Source of the DNA: an uncultured Lachnospiraceae bacterium | GTDB lineage: Bacteria; Bacillota; Clostridia; Lachnospirales; Lachnospiraceae | DNA length: 58,700 nucleotides | Assembly (NCBI GenBank): GCA_947574135.1 | Contig: CANPIM010000015.1 | Coordinates: 1 to 58,700 of the forward strand | Direction: 5' to 3' | Shown: one piece after another, positions 1 through 7,718 of the stretch | How positions within the stretch are numbered: the stretch's first letter is position 1 | How the letters are laid out: each line of letters begins with the position of its first letter | Notes under the pieces: generated by a model | What the model was told of the DNA's origin: nothing | Databases searched by the model: none | What the model saw: the letters and a program-made list of their open reading frames with translations, nothing else | Position numbers and translations under genes: made by a program

Positions 1-911
1 TGCAGCAGCATGGCGCAGGTTCCGCTCATAAAGCCCTGTACCATCTCCGTAAACCCCCAGGAAATAGAGTCCTCCGGGGAGCAGTCCGTGTAGAGCTTCT
101 TGTAAAACTCCAGCGCCTCCATGGCCTCCGGAAGGCGGTAGATGGTTCCCCCGTCCTTGGTAAAGGCCCGATAGCTCTCATGGTCCAAAAGCGTATCATC
201 TCCCAGGTAGGAGAGGAGAAGATAATCGTATTCAAACTGGCCTCTGGTGCCTCCCCGGAAGGCAAAGCCATACTTTCCGTTCTCCGGCTGGGTAAGCTTT
301 ACGCCAATCTCATACACATCCTCCCAGGTCCACACCTCCGGTGGCGTGATTCCCGCCTCCTGGAACCGATCCACCCGGTAAAACAAAAGCTTCTGATAAA
401 TGCCGTAGGGAATGCACCAGATATCCGTGCCGTTTTTGGCATAAATGGTCATCCGACTTTTCGCCGCATCCGACAGGGTGTCCATTTCCTCCCAGCCCTC
501 CAGATAGGAATTCAAGGGCTGCACCCAGCCGTTATTGAGACACACAGGAAAGCCGTTTCCCGTATCAATGAGATCCAGCTGCTCGTTGGACATAAGCATC
601 TGCTGAATCTTCTGATCCGCATTCTCCGTGGGGGGAGAAATCAGCTCAATCTTAATATTGGTATGCTCCTTCTCATAGGCCGCAATAATGGTCTCCAGGG
701 CGGCTGTTCTGGATTCGCTGGCCAGGGAATCGATCATCCGAAGGGTAATGGTCTCCCCGCTTCCGGCATTGCTCCCTTCTGCCTCTGTCTTTGCCTCAGG
801 CGCCGCAGCCGGCTTCTCCTCCTGTCCCTTGCTGCCACAGCCGGCAAGCAGTGTCACGGCCATACTCACTGCGCACAACAGTGCCATTCGTCTCTTCCTG
901 TTCTTTTTCAT
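1..911 (-). CDS. Sugar-type ABC transporter solute-binding lipoprotein (3' end cut by window)
   Basis: The open frame starts at the ATG at 911-909 and runs off the window, giving about 303 residues. The start is preceded by GGAGG at a good distance. The N-terminus is a lipoprotein signal: a basic stretch, a hydrophobic core and the lipobox LLAGC with the lipidated Cys at residue 25. A low-complexity Ala/Glu linker follows, then a domain starting ETITLRMIDSL with the motifs of family 1 extracellular solute-binding proteins. It would sit on the outer face of the membrane and hand a carbohydrate or related solute to permeases. The permeases are probably encoded beyond the left edge. It starts 17 bp after the stop of the PLP enzyme, so the two are probably co-transcribed. 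The ligand cannot be told. Confidence 0.88.
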   Translation of the reverse strand, partial: MKKNRKRRMALLCAVSMAVTLLAGCGSKGQEEKPAAAPEAKTEAEGSNAGSGETITLRMIDSLASESRTAALETIIAAYEKEHTNIKIELISPPTENADQKIQQMLMSNEQLDLIDTGNGFPVCLNNGWVQPLNSYLEGWEEMDTLSDAAKSRMTIYAKNGTDIWCIPYGIYQKLLFYRVDRFQEAGITPPEVWTWEDVYEIGVKLTQPENGKYGFAFRGGTRGQFEYDYLLLSYLGDDTLLDHESYRAFTKDGGTIYRLPEAMEALEFYKKLYTDCSPEDSISWGFTEMVQGFMSGTCAMLL

Positions 912-928
912 TTGCTAACCTCCTTCAA

Positions 929-2101
929 CTATGAAATGATTTCCAGTGCCTGTTCTATATCTTTCAAGAGCACCTTTGCCCCCTCAAGCCCACAGTGAAT
1001 CCGGATAATGCCCCGGGACGCCCCATACCAGCGAGCATATTCGTCGGTATTTTTCAAAAGCGGCATAATGGCCAGGGATTCATGCCCGCCCCAGGAGGGG
1101 CCTATCTGGAATACCCGAAGCCGGTTGATAACCTGCACGGCCTTGGCCGGGGAGGCGTTTACCTCAAAGCTTAAAAGTCCCGAGGAACCTGTCTGCTGCC
1201 TTTTGGCCAGGTCATATTGAGGATGGCTCTCAAGACCCGGATAATAAACCTTTTTCACCCGGGGATTCCTTTCCAGGGCCCTGGCAATTCCAAGGGCCGT
1301 CTCCTCATGCTGGCGCATGCGCACAGGGAGGGTCCGCAGTCCCCGCATTAAAAGCCAGGCCTCCATAGGTCCCATAATTCCTCCAAACCAGGGCCTCTGC
1401 TGCCCCAGCCGCTCCATAAGCCTTTCCTGAGAGGTCACCAGCACACCCCCGATTAGGTCGCTGTGGCCCCCCAGATATTTTGTGGTGCTGTGCATGACCA
1501 TATCGATGCCAAGGCTCAGAGGCTTCTGAAATATGGGGGAACAGTAGGAGTTGTCCACATAGGTGACAATATGGTTTGCCCTTGCAAGCTTAGCCACCTG
1601 CTCCAGATCCACCAGGGAAAAGGTGGCCGAGCCCGGCGTCTCCAGAATAATCAGGGAGGTATTGGTCTGTATGGCTTCCTGAATCTCTCCAAGGCTGTCC
1701 CCCCGCACAAAGGTTACGGTAATATCCAAATCCTTGCTGCAATAGTCAATCAAAAAGCTTTGCAGGGGTCCATAGGCATTGTGTACGCACACCACATGAT
1801 CCCCCGAGCGGCAGACAGCCATAACAGCTGCCGTAGCGGCCGCCATACCACTGGCATATAAAAATGCCCGTTTTCCCTGCTCCAGGGCCGCAAGCTTGCG
1901 CTCCACGATCTCTACGGTGGGATTGCTGTATCTTCCGTAGAGATAGGCCCCCTCAGGCACATTGTAATAATCCTCAATCCTCTCAAAGGTATGGAGAGAA
2001 TTCATAAAGATGGGCGGAACCACGGCCCTGAGATATTCTTTATTATTCTCCGCATAATGAAGCGCAATATAGGCGTCCTCATTCCCATAATCATTTGACA
2101 T
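929..2101 (-). CDS. Trans-sulfuration family PLP enzyme (cystathionine gamma-synthase/beta-lyase type)
   Basis: 390 residues, a usual length for the Cys/Met metabolism PLP family. Visible motifs are YGRYSNPT (phosphate-binding Tyr/Arg region), the ASGMAA loop, the ETPGS segment, YVDNSYCSP and the lysine motif HSTTKYLGGHSD, where the Lys forms the Schiff base. Members act on cystathionine, homocysteine, methionine or O-acylated homoserine, and sequence alone does not say which. I chose the ATG at 2101 over one 18 bp upstream because AGGGGGGAG lies directly before it. A perfect sigma-A promoter lies upstream. A sugar-type solute-binding protein follows 17 bp downstream, and a DauR/YheO-like regulator is divergent. 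A sulfur-amino-acid enzyme heading a transporter operon is unexpected for a sugar-type binding protein. Confidence 0.88.
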   Translation of the reverse strand: MSNDYGNEDAYIALHYAENNKEYLRAVVPPIFMNSLHTFERIEDYYNVPEGAYLYGRYSNPTVEIVERKLAALEQGKRAFLYASGMAAATAAVMAVCRSGDHVVCVHNAYGPLQSFLIDYCSKDLDITVTFVRGDSLGEIQEAIQTNTSLIILETPGSATFSLVDLEQVAKLARANHIVTYVDNSYCSPIFQKPLSLGIDMVMHSTTKYLGGHSDLIGGVLVTSQERLMERLGQQRPWFGGIMGPMEAWLLMRGLRTLPVRMRQHEETALGIARALERNPRVKKVYYPGLESHPQYDLAKRQQTGSSGLLSFEVNASPAKAVQVINRLRVFQIGPSWGGHESLAIMPLLKNTDEYARWYGASRGIIRIHCGLEGAKVLLKDIEQALEIIS

Positions 2102-2170
2102 AAATAACTCCCCCCTCAACCCATATAATATTTTTTTCTTATTATTTTCCGGTTTCCCTTCCTATTTTTC

Positions 2171-2199
2171 ATTATATGCCCCTGTTTCCCCTGTGTCAA
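2171..2199 (-). promoter_or_regulatory. Consensus sigma-A promoter for the PLP enzyme operon
   Basis: Read on the minus strand: TTGACA (2199-2194), a 17-bp spacer and TATAAT (2176-2171), matching the consensus at all 12 positions. It lies about 70 bp upstream of the PLP enzyme start. Such a strong promoter is probably held in check by a repressor, and the divergent YheO/DauR-like gene is the obvious candidate (inference). Confidence 0.85.
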
Positions 2200-2361
2200 T
2201 AATAATTTATTATCACTTTGTTATATTTGTATGATTAACCAAGTTTATTTCTTAATTTTTGTGCATAATTTACATTTAAAATTCCTTCTTGCTTTTTTGA
2301 ATATTTTATTATAATATTATTTTATTATTATCATCCTTTTATCACCATGCAGGAGGAGTTT

Positions 2362-3048
2362 ATGGAACCTACAAGGAAGCTTTTTGTTGGCCAATTTGCT
2401 GAATTTTTGCATTTAACTCTGGGCCCCTCTTTTCGAATTCTCTATTACACCTGGGAAAAGCCGGGAATCCTGGCAACCGCCTGCTCCTACGGCTATGAGA
2501 ATCCCCAGGAAATCGACCAGATCGGGGAGATGATCCAGGGCCTTCTCAAGGAGCAATCCCCCAGGGAGGAGCTCTACAAAACCAATCTGGTCTGTGAGCA
2601 ATTTCCCGATTACCGGCATCATGTGTTTTTTATCCGGAACGGAGATGGCCTTACCCAGGGCGTCTTTGTCCTGTCCTCCAACCATGCCGCCAAGGAGCAG
2701 CTTCTAAGCTCCCTGGAGAGCTTTTTCAATCTGGAGCATACCCCCACGGCTCCCCCGGCCGAGGCTGAGAGCGGGGCTGCCATCCCAGATATCTCCACGG
2801 CCAACCTTCCCAAGCTTATCTACCAGCTTTTGCAGGATCTGGATGTGGATCCGGGACAAAATCTCAATCCCAATCAGAAAATCCAGGTGATCACGGAGCT
2901 GAACAAGCGAAATGTCTTTACCCTGAAGGGCGCGGTGCCCATTGTGGCTCAGCTTCTCAACACCTCTGTGCCCACCATTTACCGTTACCTGGGCAAGATT
3001 AACCAGCGGGAGTCCAATGTTTTCTGGGAGCCTGTTAAGCTTATCTAG
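2362..3048 (+). CDS. YheO/DauR-like transcriptional regulator (PAS-like + HTH)
   Basis: 228 residues. The N-terminal half (about residues 10-125: FLHLTLGP, TYGYENP-like and VFFIRN segments) resembles the YheO-like PAS sensor domain. After a proline/alanine linker, the C-terminal part carries the helix-turn-helix of the DauR family: LNPNQKIQVITELNKR, VFTLKGAV, VAQLLNTSVPTIYRYL. The family includes repressors of amino-acid catabolic genes. An upstream in-frame ATG at 2347 is rejected because the Shine-Dalgarno AGGAGGAG lies inside it, 3 bp before the ATG at 2362. A TATAAT hexamer at 2310-2315 may be its -10 box. It is divergent from the PLP enzyme across an AT-rich 260-bp region, so local control of that operon is likely (inference). 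Confidence 0.82.
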   Translation: MEPTRKLFVGQFAEFLHLTLGPSFRILYYTWEKPGILATACSYGYENPQEIDQIGEMIQGLLKEQSPREELYKTNLVCEQFPDYRHHVFFIRNGDGLTQGVFVLSSNHAAKEQLLSSLESFFNLEHTPTAPPAEAESGAAIPDISTANLPKLIYQLLQDLDVDPGQNLNPNQKIQVITELNKRNVFTLKGAVPIVAQLLNTSVPTIYRYLGKINQRESNVFWEPVKLI

Positions 3049-3073
3049 TCCGTTTCTCAAAGGAGGCTTTTGT

Positions 3074-3697
3074 ATGCGTGTCCGATTTGGCTTTTGGAAG
3101 CAGCTGCTTCCCCAAAGCTTTTCCCTGATAAAAATAAATTTGCTTTTTCTTCTGTGCTGCCTGCCGGTGATCTCCATTCCCGCTGCCCTGACAGCCATGA
3201 CCTGGATTCATATCCGCCTGCTGGAGGGGGAGCCCTACGATCTCCTGGCGGACTTTCTTCATATCTTCCGGACAGAATTTCTGTCCTCCCTGAAGGCTGG
3301 GCTGGTGTTGGTAGCCGGACTTTTGCTCTTTGGCTATGTATTTTGGTTCTATGAGACCGCCAATGCAGAACATATGTTCTTCCTAACTATGCTGCGCTCT
3401 GCCTCCCTGCTTCCTCTGCTTCTTCTCTACTGCTCCCTCTGCTATATTCAGGTCATGCTGGCCCATGTCTCCCTCTCCACCTTTAGCCTGCTGAAAAACG
3501 GCCTGTTTCTCTCCGTAATCTGCCTGCGCTCCACCCTGCTCTGTCTCCTGGCGGGCATATTGCTCCTGGCCATGGAGCTGACCAGCCTGCCCTACTCCGC
3601 CCCCTTTGTGATTCTCTTTGGTTTCTCCTTCTGGAATTATGCCTGCACCTACTGTGTGCTCCCGGAGATAAAAAAGCATATTGTTACGCCATCCTGA
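3074..3697 (+). CDS. DUF624 (YesL-like) membrane protein
   Basis: 207 residues with about five hydrophobic segments. The N-terminal segment INLLFLLCCLPVISIPAALTAM is the hallmark of the YesL/DUF624 family, whose members often accompany sugar ABC importers and have no settled biochemical role. The ATG at 3074 follows AGGAGG by 7 bp. It lies 25 bp after the regulator and is presumably co-transcribed with it. Its presence supports the view that the transporter operon on the other strand belongs to the carbohydrate uptake type. Confidence 0.82.
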   Translation: MRVRFGFWKQLLPQSFSLIKINLLFLLCCLPVISIPAALTAMTWIHIRLLEGEPYDLLADFLHIFRTEFLSSLKAGLVLVAGLLLFGYVFWFYETANAEHMFFLTMLRSASLLPLLLLYCSLCYIQVMLAHVSLSTFSLLKNGLFLSVICLRSTLLCLLAGILLLAMELTSLPYSAPFVILFGFSFWNYACTYCVLPEIKKHIVTPS

Positions 3698-3746
3698 AAA
3701 GTGAATCCTCCGGAGGGCTTTTGCTTTGCAGGACACAATTTACTAT

Positions 3747-3795
3747 AAAAAAAGCTGTCTCCGGAAACTGGTATGTCCGTTTCCCAGAGACAGCT
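3747..3795 (-). terminator. Rho-independent terminator, minus strand
   Basis: AGCTGTCTC (3753-3761) pairs perfectly with GAGACAGCT (3787-3795), and further partial pairing (GGAAA with TTTCC) extends the stem. On the minus strand the stem is followed by a run of seven T. It would end transcription from the metallo-hydrolase gene, although it lies beyond the tandem 49-bp repeats. Confidence 0.7.
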
Positions 3796-3892
3796 CAAGA
3801 CAAGATCCCCTCTCCTGTTAAGCGAGAGTATCTTTATTTTATTTCAAGACAAGATTCCCTCTCCTGTTAAGCGAGAGTATCTTTATTTTATT
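3795..3892. repeat. Tandem duplication of a 49-bp intergenic unit
   Basis: Two adjacent copies (3795-3843 and 3844-3892) differ at one base. Each contains a short inverted repeat, CTCTC...GAGAG, separated by 9 bp, followed on the plus strand by a T-rich tail (TATCTTTATTTTATT). The units may act as weak terminators for the DUF624 gene or be a recent slippage product. No coding frame is supported here. Confidence 0.85.
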
Positions 3893-3942
3893 TTATATCT
3901 ATACCTGCACACATCTTCAAGCTTCACTATCCACAGAGGATT

Positions 3943-4803
3943 CTAATAGGTCTCCACCCGCACCGTTGCTCCGTCCGAGATAAAGTCCACGCCCCGAATT
4001 TTTCCCTCCGAGTAATACGCCTCCACCCCGGCCGTTTTAAGCCGCTCTGCCATGGCCGGATCCGCCGCTCCCTCCTCCTTCTCCCGGTTGGCCGTCACAA
4101 TGCCATAGGCCGGCTGCACCCGCCGCAAAAGCTCCTCTGAGGTGGCATCCATCTTTCCGTGGTGTCCAAGCTTGAGCACCTGGGCCGCAAGCTCTGCGTC
4201 AGAGCTTAACAGGCGCTCCTCCGATGCAAGCTCCGTGTCCCCCATGAGCAAAAAGGCTGTGTCCTTATAAACCACCCGCAAAATCAGGGAATTATTGTTT
4301 TCGTTTTCTTTATCTATTTTCTCCGGTCCCAAAACCTGTACTTCAACCCCGGAGCTCTCCCCAAGCGCAACCACATCGCCCAAAAACAGCTCCTCCACCG
4401 GCACCTTGGCCTCCCCAGCCACCTCTCTTACATCCACCTTTTGAAAGGAGGGATCGGGAAGCCCGGACAGATACACCCGCTCCACCGGATATTCCTCCAG
4501 AATACTCTCCAGCCCTCCTGCATGGTCCTTGTGACCATGGCTAATGAAAATCCCCTTAAGCCTGGTGACGCCTTTCCGATCCAAAACCTCCCGGATCTCC
4601 TCAAAATCCTTTTTCTTTCCTGTGTCCACCAGATAAAATTCATCCCCGGGAACCGCAAGCAGCAGGGCATCCCCCTTTCCCACATGGATAAAGGTCAGCA
4701 CTGCCTCCTCCCAGGCCGGCTTCTCTGCCTGGCTGCCGCAGCCGGTTAGTAGCAACAAACCAGCAAGCAACAGAATGCCCCGGAATCTTTTTTTCTTTCT
4801 CAT
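3943..4803 (-). CDS. ComEC-like metallo-beta-lactamase-fold hydrolase, lipoprotein
   Basis: 286 residues. A lipoprotein signal with lipobox LLTGC places the lipidated Cys at residue 22, so the enzyme is anchored outside the membrane. The catalytic fold follows: VGKGDALLL, the strand LVDTGKKKD, the metal-binding motif SHGHKDHAGG, the later NNNSLILRV and LLMGD(T) segments and LGHHG. These match the hydrolase domain at the C-terminus of ComEC/Rec2 DNA-uptake proteins, found here as a stand-alone protein. The family hydrolyses phosphoesters, possibly nucleic acid, but the substrate is unproven. It has its own promoter (4877-4906) and downstream hairpins, and looks monocistronic. Confidence 0.85.
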   Translation of the reverse strand: MRKKKRFRGILLLAGLLLLTGCGSQAEKPAWEEAVLTFIHVGKGDALLLAVPGDEFYLVDTGKKKDFEEIREVLDRKGVTRLKGIFISHGHKDHAGGLESILEEYPVERVYLSGLPDPSFQKVDVREVAGEAKVPVEELFLGDVVALGESSGVEVQVLGPEKIDKENENNNSLILRVVYKDTAFLLMGDTELASEERLLSSDAELAAQVLKLGHHGKMDATSEELLRRVQPAYGIVTANREKEEGAADPAMAERLKTAGVEAYYSEGKIRGVDFISDGATVRVETY

Positions 4804-4876
4804 TGTTTTTGTCTCCTATGCCCTTAAAAAGCAGCTTTATAGAAAATTACTCCCTCTGCCTTCATTTATCCTTTTT

Positions 4877-4906
4877 ATTATACCATCCATGCCATAAAAC
4901 TTTCAA
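4877..4906 (-). promoter_or_regulatory. Sigma-A promoter for the ComEC-like hydrolase
   Basis: Minus strand: TTGAAA (4906-4901), an 18-bp spacer and TATAAT (4882-4877), about 75 bp upstream of the start codon. Confidence 0.7.
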
Positions 4907-4943
4907 TTCAAAAAGAACGCAAAAGGCGGTCTTTCCTATAATG

Positions 4944-4983
4944 TAAAAATTCCCCAGCTGCCAAAACTCGCGGCTGAGGAATT
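4944..4983 (-). terminator. Terminator of the catabolic operon
   Basis: AATTCC (4948-4953) pairs with GGAATT (4978-4983), and the inner CAGC pairs with GCTG, around a roughly 13-base loop region. On the minus strand the stem is followed by TTTTTACATT. It lies 60-100 bp past the stop of the AEC transporter gene and marks the end of the ten-gene operon. Confidence 0.75.
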
Positions 4984-5046
4984 CCTGTTTTCCCCCGATA
5001 AACCTTTTTCTGCATCCTGCCTTTCATACGGATTGCTTCCCCCGCT

Positions 5047-5985
5047 TCACAGCAGCATATAAATACAGGGAATGGTCACCATAGACAGGGCGCTGCTAAT
5101 GAGAATCATGCTGGCTCCCGGCCGGGTATCCTGTCCGTAGGCCGCCGGATACACCACCGTATTCATGCCACAGGGGCAGGCGTAAACCAGGCAGGTCATT
5201 ACACAGAGCATCTGCGGCGCATGCAATAAATGCAGCACTGTCAGGTAGAGACAGGGAATTGCCAGCAGACGCAGAAAGCTTACCATATAGAAGGGGCGTC
5301 CGCTTACCATCTCTTTTACCTTGTAATCCCCCAACACAAATCCCACCAACAGCATGGCCATTACCGAATACGCCCCTCCAATGCTCTTAAGGGTGGTCGG
5401 AACCACCGGCGGCAAAAACCGGGCAGCTCCCGTAAGGCCCAGAATGGCTCCAATCACCGTAGATACAAATGCCGGATTGCAGATATTCTTCAAATGATCC
5501 GTCCATTTCCGGGCCGGCGGATTGGGAATCATCTGTACAATTCCCCAGCCATAGGTAGCGATTCCATTGAGCAGCTGAAACAGCTGATACTGAAACAGGC
5601 CGGCGGTTCCAAAAAGCGCCAAAACCACAGGAGTTCCCACCCCGCCCGTGTTGGGAAAGGCCAGCACATACCGGTAAATTCCCTCCAGATAGTGATTCTT
5701 TCCGGCCATAAGCTTAGCCAAAAGAACAGCCAAAAGCATAGAAGCACCCAAAAAGATGATTCCATACAATACCCAGGACCCATAGGTCCGAAGATTTTCC
5801 ACCGTACACTGATCCATAAAGGTATAAATAGTCAAAGCAGGCAGAAACAGCTGGGTAACTAATTTAGACACGACCTCCTCCGTGTGATCCGGCAATAGTC
5901 CCAACCGATTCATAGAGTACCCGATCAACAGTAACGCAAACAGGCCAAGCATCTGATTAAACATGGCCCAAAACGTAATCTCCAT
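5047..5985 (-). CDS. AEC-family (auxin efflux carrier-like) permease
   Basis: 312 residues, with about ten hydrophobic segments and the family pattern: LLIGYSMNRLGLLP near the N-terminus, KLVTQLFLPALTIYTF, AFPNTGGVGTPVVLALFG, and a C-terminal half with CPCGMNTVVYPAAYG. Family members export or exchange small carboxylic or amino acids. I prefer the ATG at 5985 to the ATG at 5994, because GGAGG abuts the latter directly but lies 9 bp before the former. It is the last gene of the catabolic operon and may move a pathway product or co-substrate (inference). Confidence 0.83.
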   Translation of the reverse strand: MEITFWAMFNQMLGLFALLLIGYSMNRLGLLPDHTEEVVSKLVTQLFLPALTIYTFMDQCTVENLRTYGSWVLYGIIFLGASMLLAVLLAKLMAGKNHYLEGIYRYVLAFPNTGGVGTPVVLALFGTAGLFQYQLFQLLNGIATYGWGIVQMIPNPPARKWTDHLKNICNPAFVSTVIGAILGLTGAARFLPPVVPTTLKSIGGAYSVMAMLLVGFVLGDYKVKEMVSGRPFYMVSFLRLLAIPCLYLTVLHLLHAPQMLCVMTCLVYACPCGMNTVVYPAAYGQDTRPGASMILISSALSMVTIPCIYMLL

Positions 5986-5999
5986 GATTTTCATCCTCC

Positions 6000-6014
6000 G
6001 CGATGTTTCATCGC
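6000..6014 (-). promoter_or_regulatory. Hairpin abutting the AEC gene ribosome binding site
   Basis: On the minus strand GCGATG-AAA-CATCGC forms a perfect 6-bp stem with a three-base loop, and its 3' base is immediately followed by GGAGG. It could tune translation or protect the message. A similar stem with an AAA loop precedes the ribosome binding site of the aminotransferase gene at 58490-58504. Confidence 0.45.
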
Positions 6015-6110
6015 TTTCCCTTGTATGATTCAGTTTTTTATTCTACCCCTTTTTTCCGGTCCTGTCCAGGCCGATTTTGGCAAAAAAGGATACCTGTCTT
6101 TATTTTTCAA

Positions 6111-7154
6111 CTATTTTTCAACAAAGACCTCCGCCTTTAGCCAGGTCCTCATGGTCTCTCCCGGCTCCAGGGAAAGTGCCTCCCCCTTTTTCAGCACCGC
6201 CTCATAGCTTCCCGGCATAGCGGACCAGGGCTCCACACCCATGGTATAGGCCCGGCCATACCAGGGATACTCCTCATGGCCGCAGTACATGCCCCAGATC
6301 CATAAATACCGGAACACCTGTTCGTCCCAGGTCATGCGCATGCCCAGCCCCAGATTTTCATTCACCAGCTCATAGGAGCCCTCCGCCAGATCACTGATAC
6401 AGTATTCCATATACAGCCGGTCCGCCGAATCATAGGCCCGGCTCATATCCACCATGCTCCCATCCTTCCCGGGAAGCAAGGGCCAGGGACCTTCCGTCTC
6501 CTTGTCAAAGGGACAGCGGTGGGCAATATTCTCCGCCGGCACCCGCACATGGGGCGTTCCCTTAAGCCTAAGCCGCACACTCTCGTCCAGGAAGGGAAAC
6601 CCAAAGGCCGGATGATGTCCCCACATAAACTGCTGGCACGTGCTGCCCAGATTGGTGCAGGCCTGCTCCATGGCAAGCTCCCCGCTGTGCTCCCGAAGCG
6701 TCAGGGTCTTTTCCAGTAAAAAGGGCGTGCGAATGGTTCGGAGGCTGAGCCGAACGGAGATGCATTCCGGCGTGTCCGTCAGCACCTCATAGCTCCAGGG
6801 ATACAGACAAGCCTCCCCGTGAACTCCAATCTCTCCTCCCCGGTACAGGGTATTCCCCCCATAGGTGGGAAACAGCTCCTGCCAGCCGCCCCCGTAGGAA
6901 TCCAGAAAATTCCCTCCGCTGCTTGGCACAGTGGACTGGTGATTCATATTCTTCTGCTCGTTAAAGGAATGCCACATAAAGTCCACATCCTTTTGCTTCC
7001 AGACAAATTCCACAATGTCCGCTCCCTTGCCCAGGGACAGAACCACCTTGATCACATCATTTTCTAGGGACAGCATCTCGATATCATTGCAGAAATAATG
7101 CCGGATGCGGCACCCGTAATTGCGCGTATGAAAATACGGCTCCTTTGTCTGCAT
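6111..7154 (-). CDS. DUF4432 / aldose 1-epimerase-like protein
   Basis: 347 residues with a galactose-mutarotase-like beta-sandwich. Recognisable pieces are SLGKGADIVEF, the SSGGNFLDSYGGGWQELFP strip, EIGVHGEACLYPW with a conserved His/Glu, and the WGHHPAFGFPFLDE segment where mutarotases have a catalytic His. This is the DUF4432 flavour of the aldose 1-epimerase superfamily, common in sugar operons, where it may interconvert anomers of the imported sugar. It overlaps nothing and starts 2 bp after the YjbQ stop, so it is translationally close-coupled within the operon. Confidence 0.8.
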   Translation of the reverse strand: MQTKEPYFHTRNYGCRIRHYFCNDIEMLSLENDVIKVVLSLGKGADIVEFVWKQKDVDFMWHSFNEQKNMNHQSTVPSSGGNFLDSYGGGWQELFPTYGGNTLYRGGEIGVHGEACLYPWSYEVLTDTPECISVRLSLRTIRTPFLLEKTLTLREHSGELAMEQACTNLGSTCQQFMWGHHPAFGFPFLDESVRLRLKGTPHVRVPAENIAHRCPFDKETEGPWPLLPGKDGSMVDMSRAYDSADRLYMEYCISDLAEGSYELVNENLGLGMRMTWDEQVFRYLWIWGMYCGHEEYPWYGRAYTMGVEPWSAMPGSYEAVLKKGEALSLEPGETMRTWLKAEVFVEK

Positions 7155-7156
7155 GC

Positions 7157-7651
7157 TTATTCCCCCATTACCATCACCTGAACCGTGCGCTTACGGGCTC
7201 TGGTCTGGTCAAAATCAATAAAATGAATAAACCCAAATTCTCCCAAATCCATCTGACCATCTATGAGCACAATGGTCTCGCTCCGGCCAATAATGGAGGA
7301 TCTGAGATGGGCGTCCGTATTGTGACAGCCCCGGGCATCCTCCCCGTGCTCCTCTGCAAATACCAAAGCCTTGGGACCCGGGTGCAAATACTGCCCCTCT
7401 CTTCTGCAGGTGGGAATGATCTCCTCCATCACATCCACCAGATCCTGCTGCAGGGTTTCCAGCCCTGTCATAGACATATCAAAGGCACATTCCTGGGTAA
7501 TCACACAGCAGGTGGTATGATGGGAATACACCACCACAATGCCATTCTGAATCCCGGACCGCTTTACAATCTCCTTGGCCTGGGCCGTCACGTCGTGAAA
7601 GCTGCAGGCGTGATCCCTGGACTGCACCTGAAATTCCTCTCTGTAAATCAT
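7157..7651 (-). CDS. YjbQ family protein (UPF0047)
   Basis: 164 residues, slightly longer than the usual ~135-140 of the family. Conserved features are VVVYSHHTTCCV with the His/Thr/Cys cluster, a Glu-rich middle, the HNTDAHLRSSIIGRSETI segment and a C-terminal GQMDLGEFGFIHFIDFD. YjbQ proteins are named for a weak thiamine-phosphate synthase activity, and their physiological role is unresolved. Here the gene is embedded between a TIM-like isomerase and an epimerase-like gene in a sugar operon, which argues for a role in sugar-phosphate metabolism rather than thiamine synthesis (inference). Confidence 0.85.
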   Translation of the reverse strand: MIYREEFQVQSRDHACSFHDVTAQAKEIVKRSGIQNGIVVVYSHHTTCCVITQECAFDMSMTGLETLQQDLVDVMEEIIPTCRREGQYLHPGPKALVFAEEHGEDARGCHNTDAHLRSSIIGRSETIVLIDGQMDLGEFGFIHFIDFDQTRARKRTVQVMVMGE

Positions 7652-7718
7652 AAGGCTCCCCTTTCCCCGGCTCTCCCTCCATCCATTCCCCGGATGGGAA
7701 AAGCCTGTCTCCTTGTCT

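Noticed and set aside
3706-3725. Terminator of the DUF624 gene at CCTCCGGAGG followed by GCTTTTG
   Set aside because: The palindrome has no room for a loop and the T-run is short; the pairing is too weak to claim.
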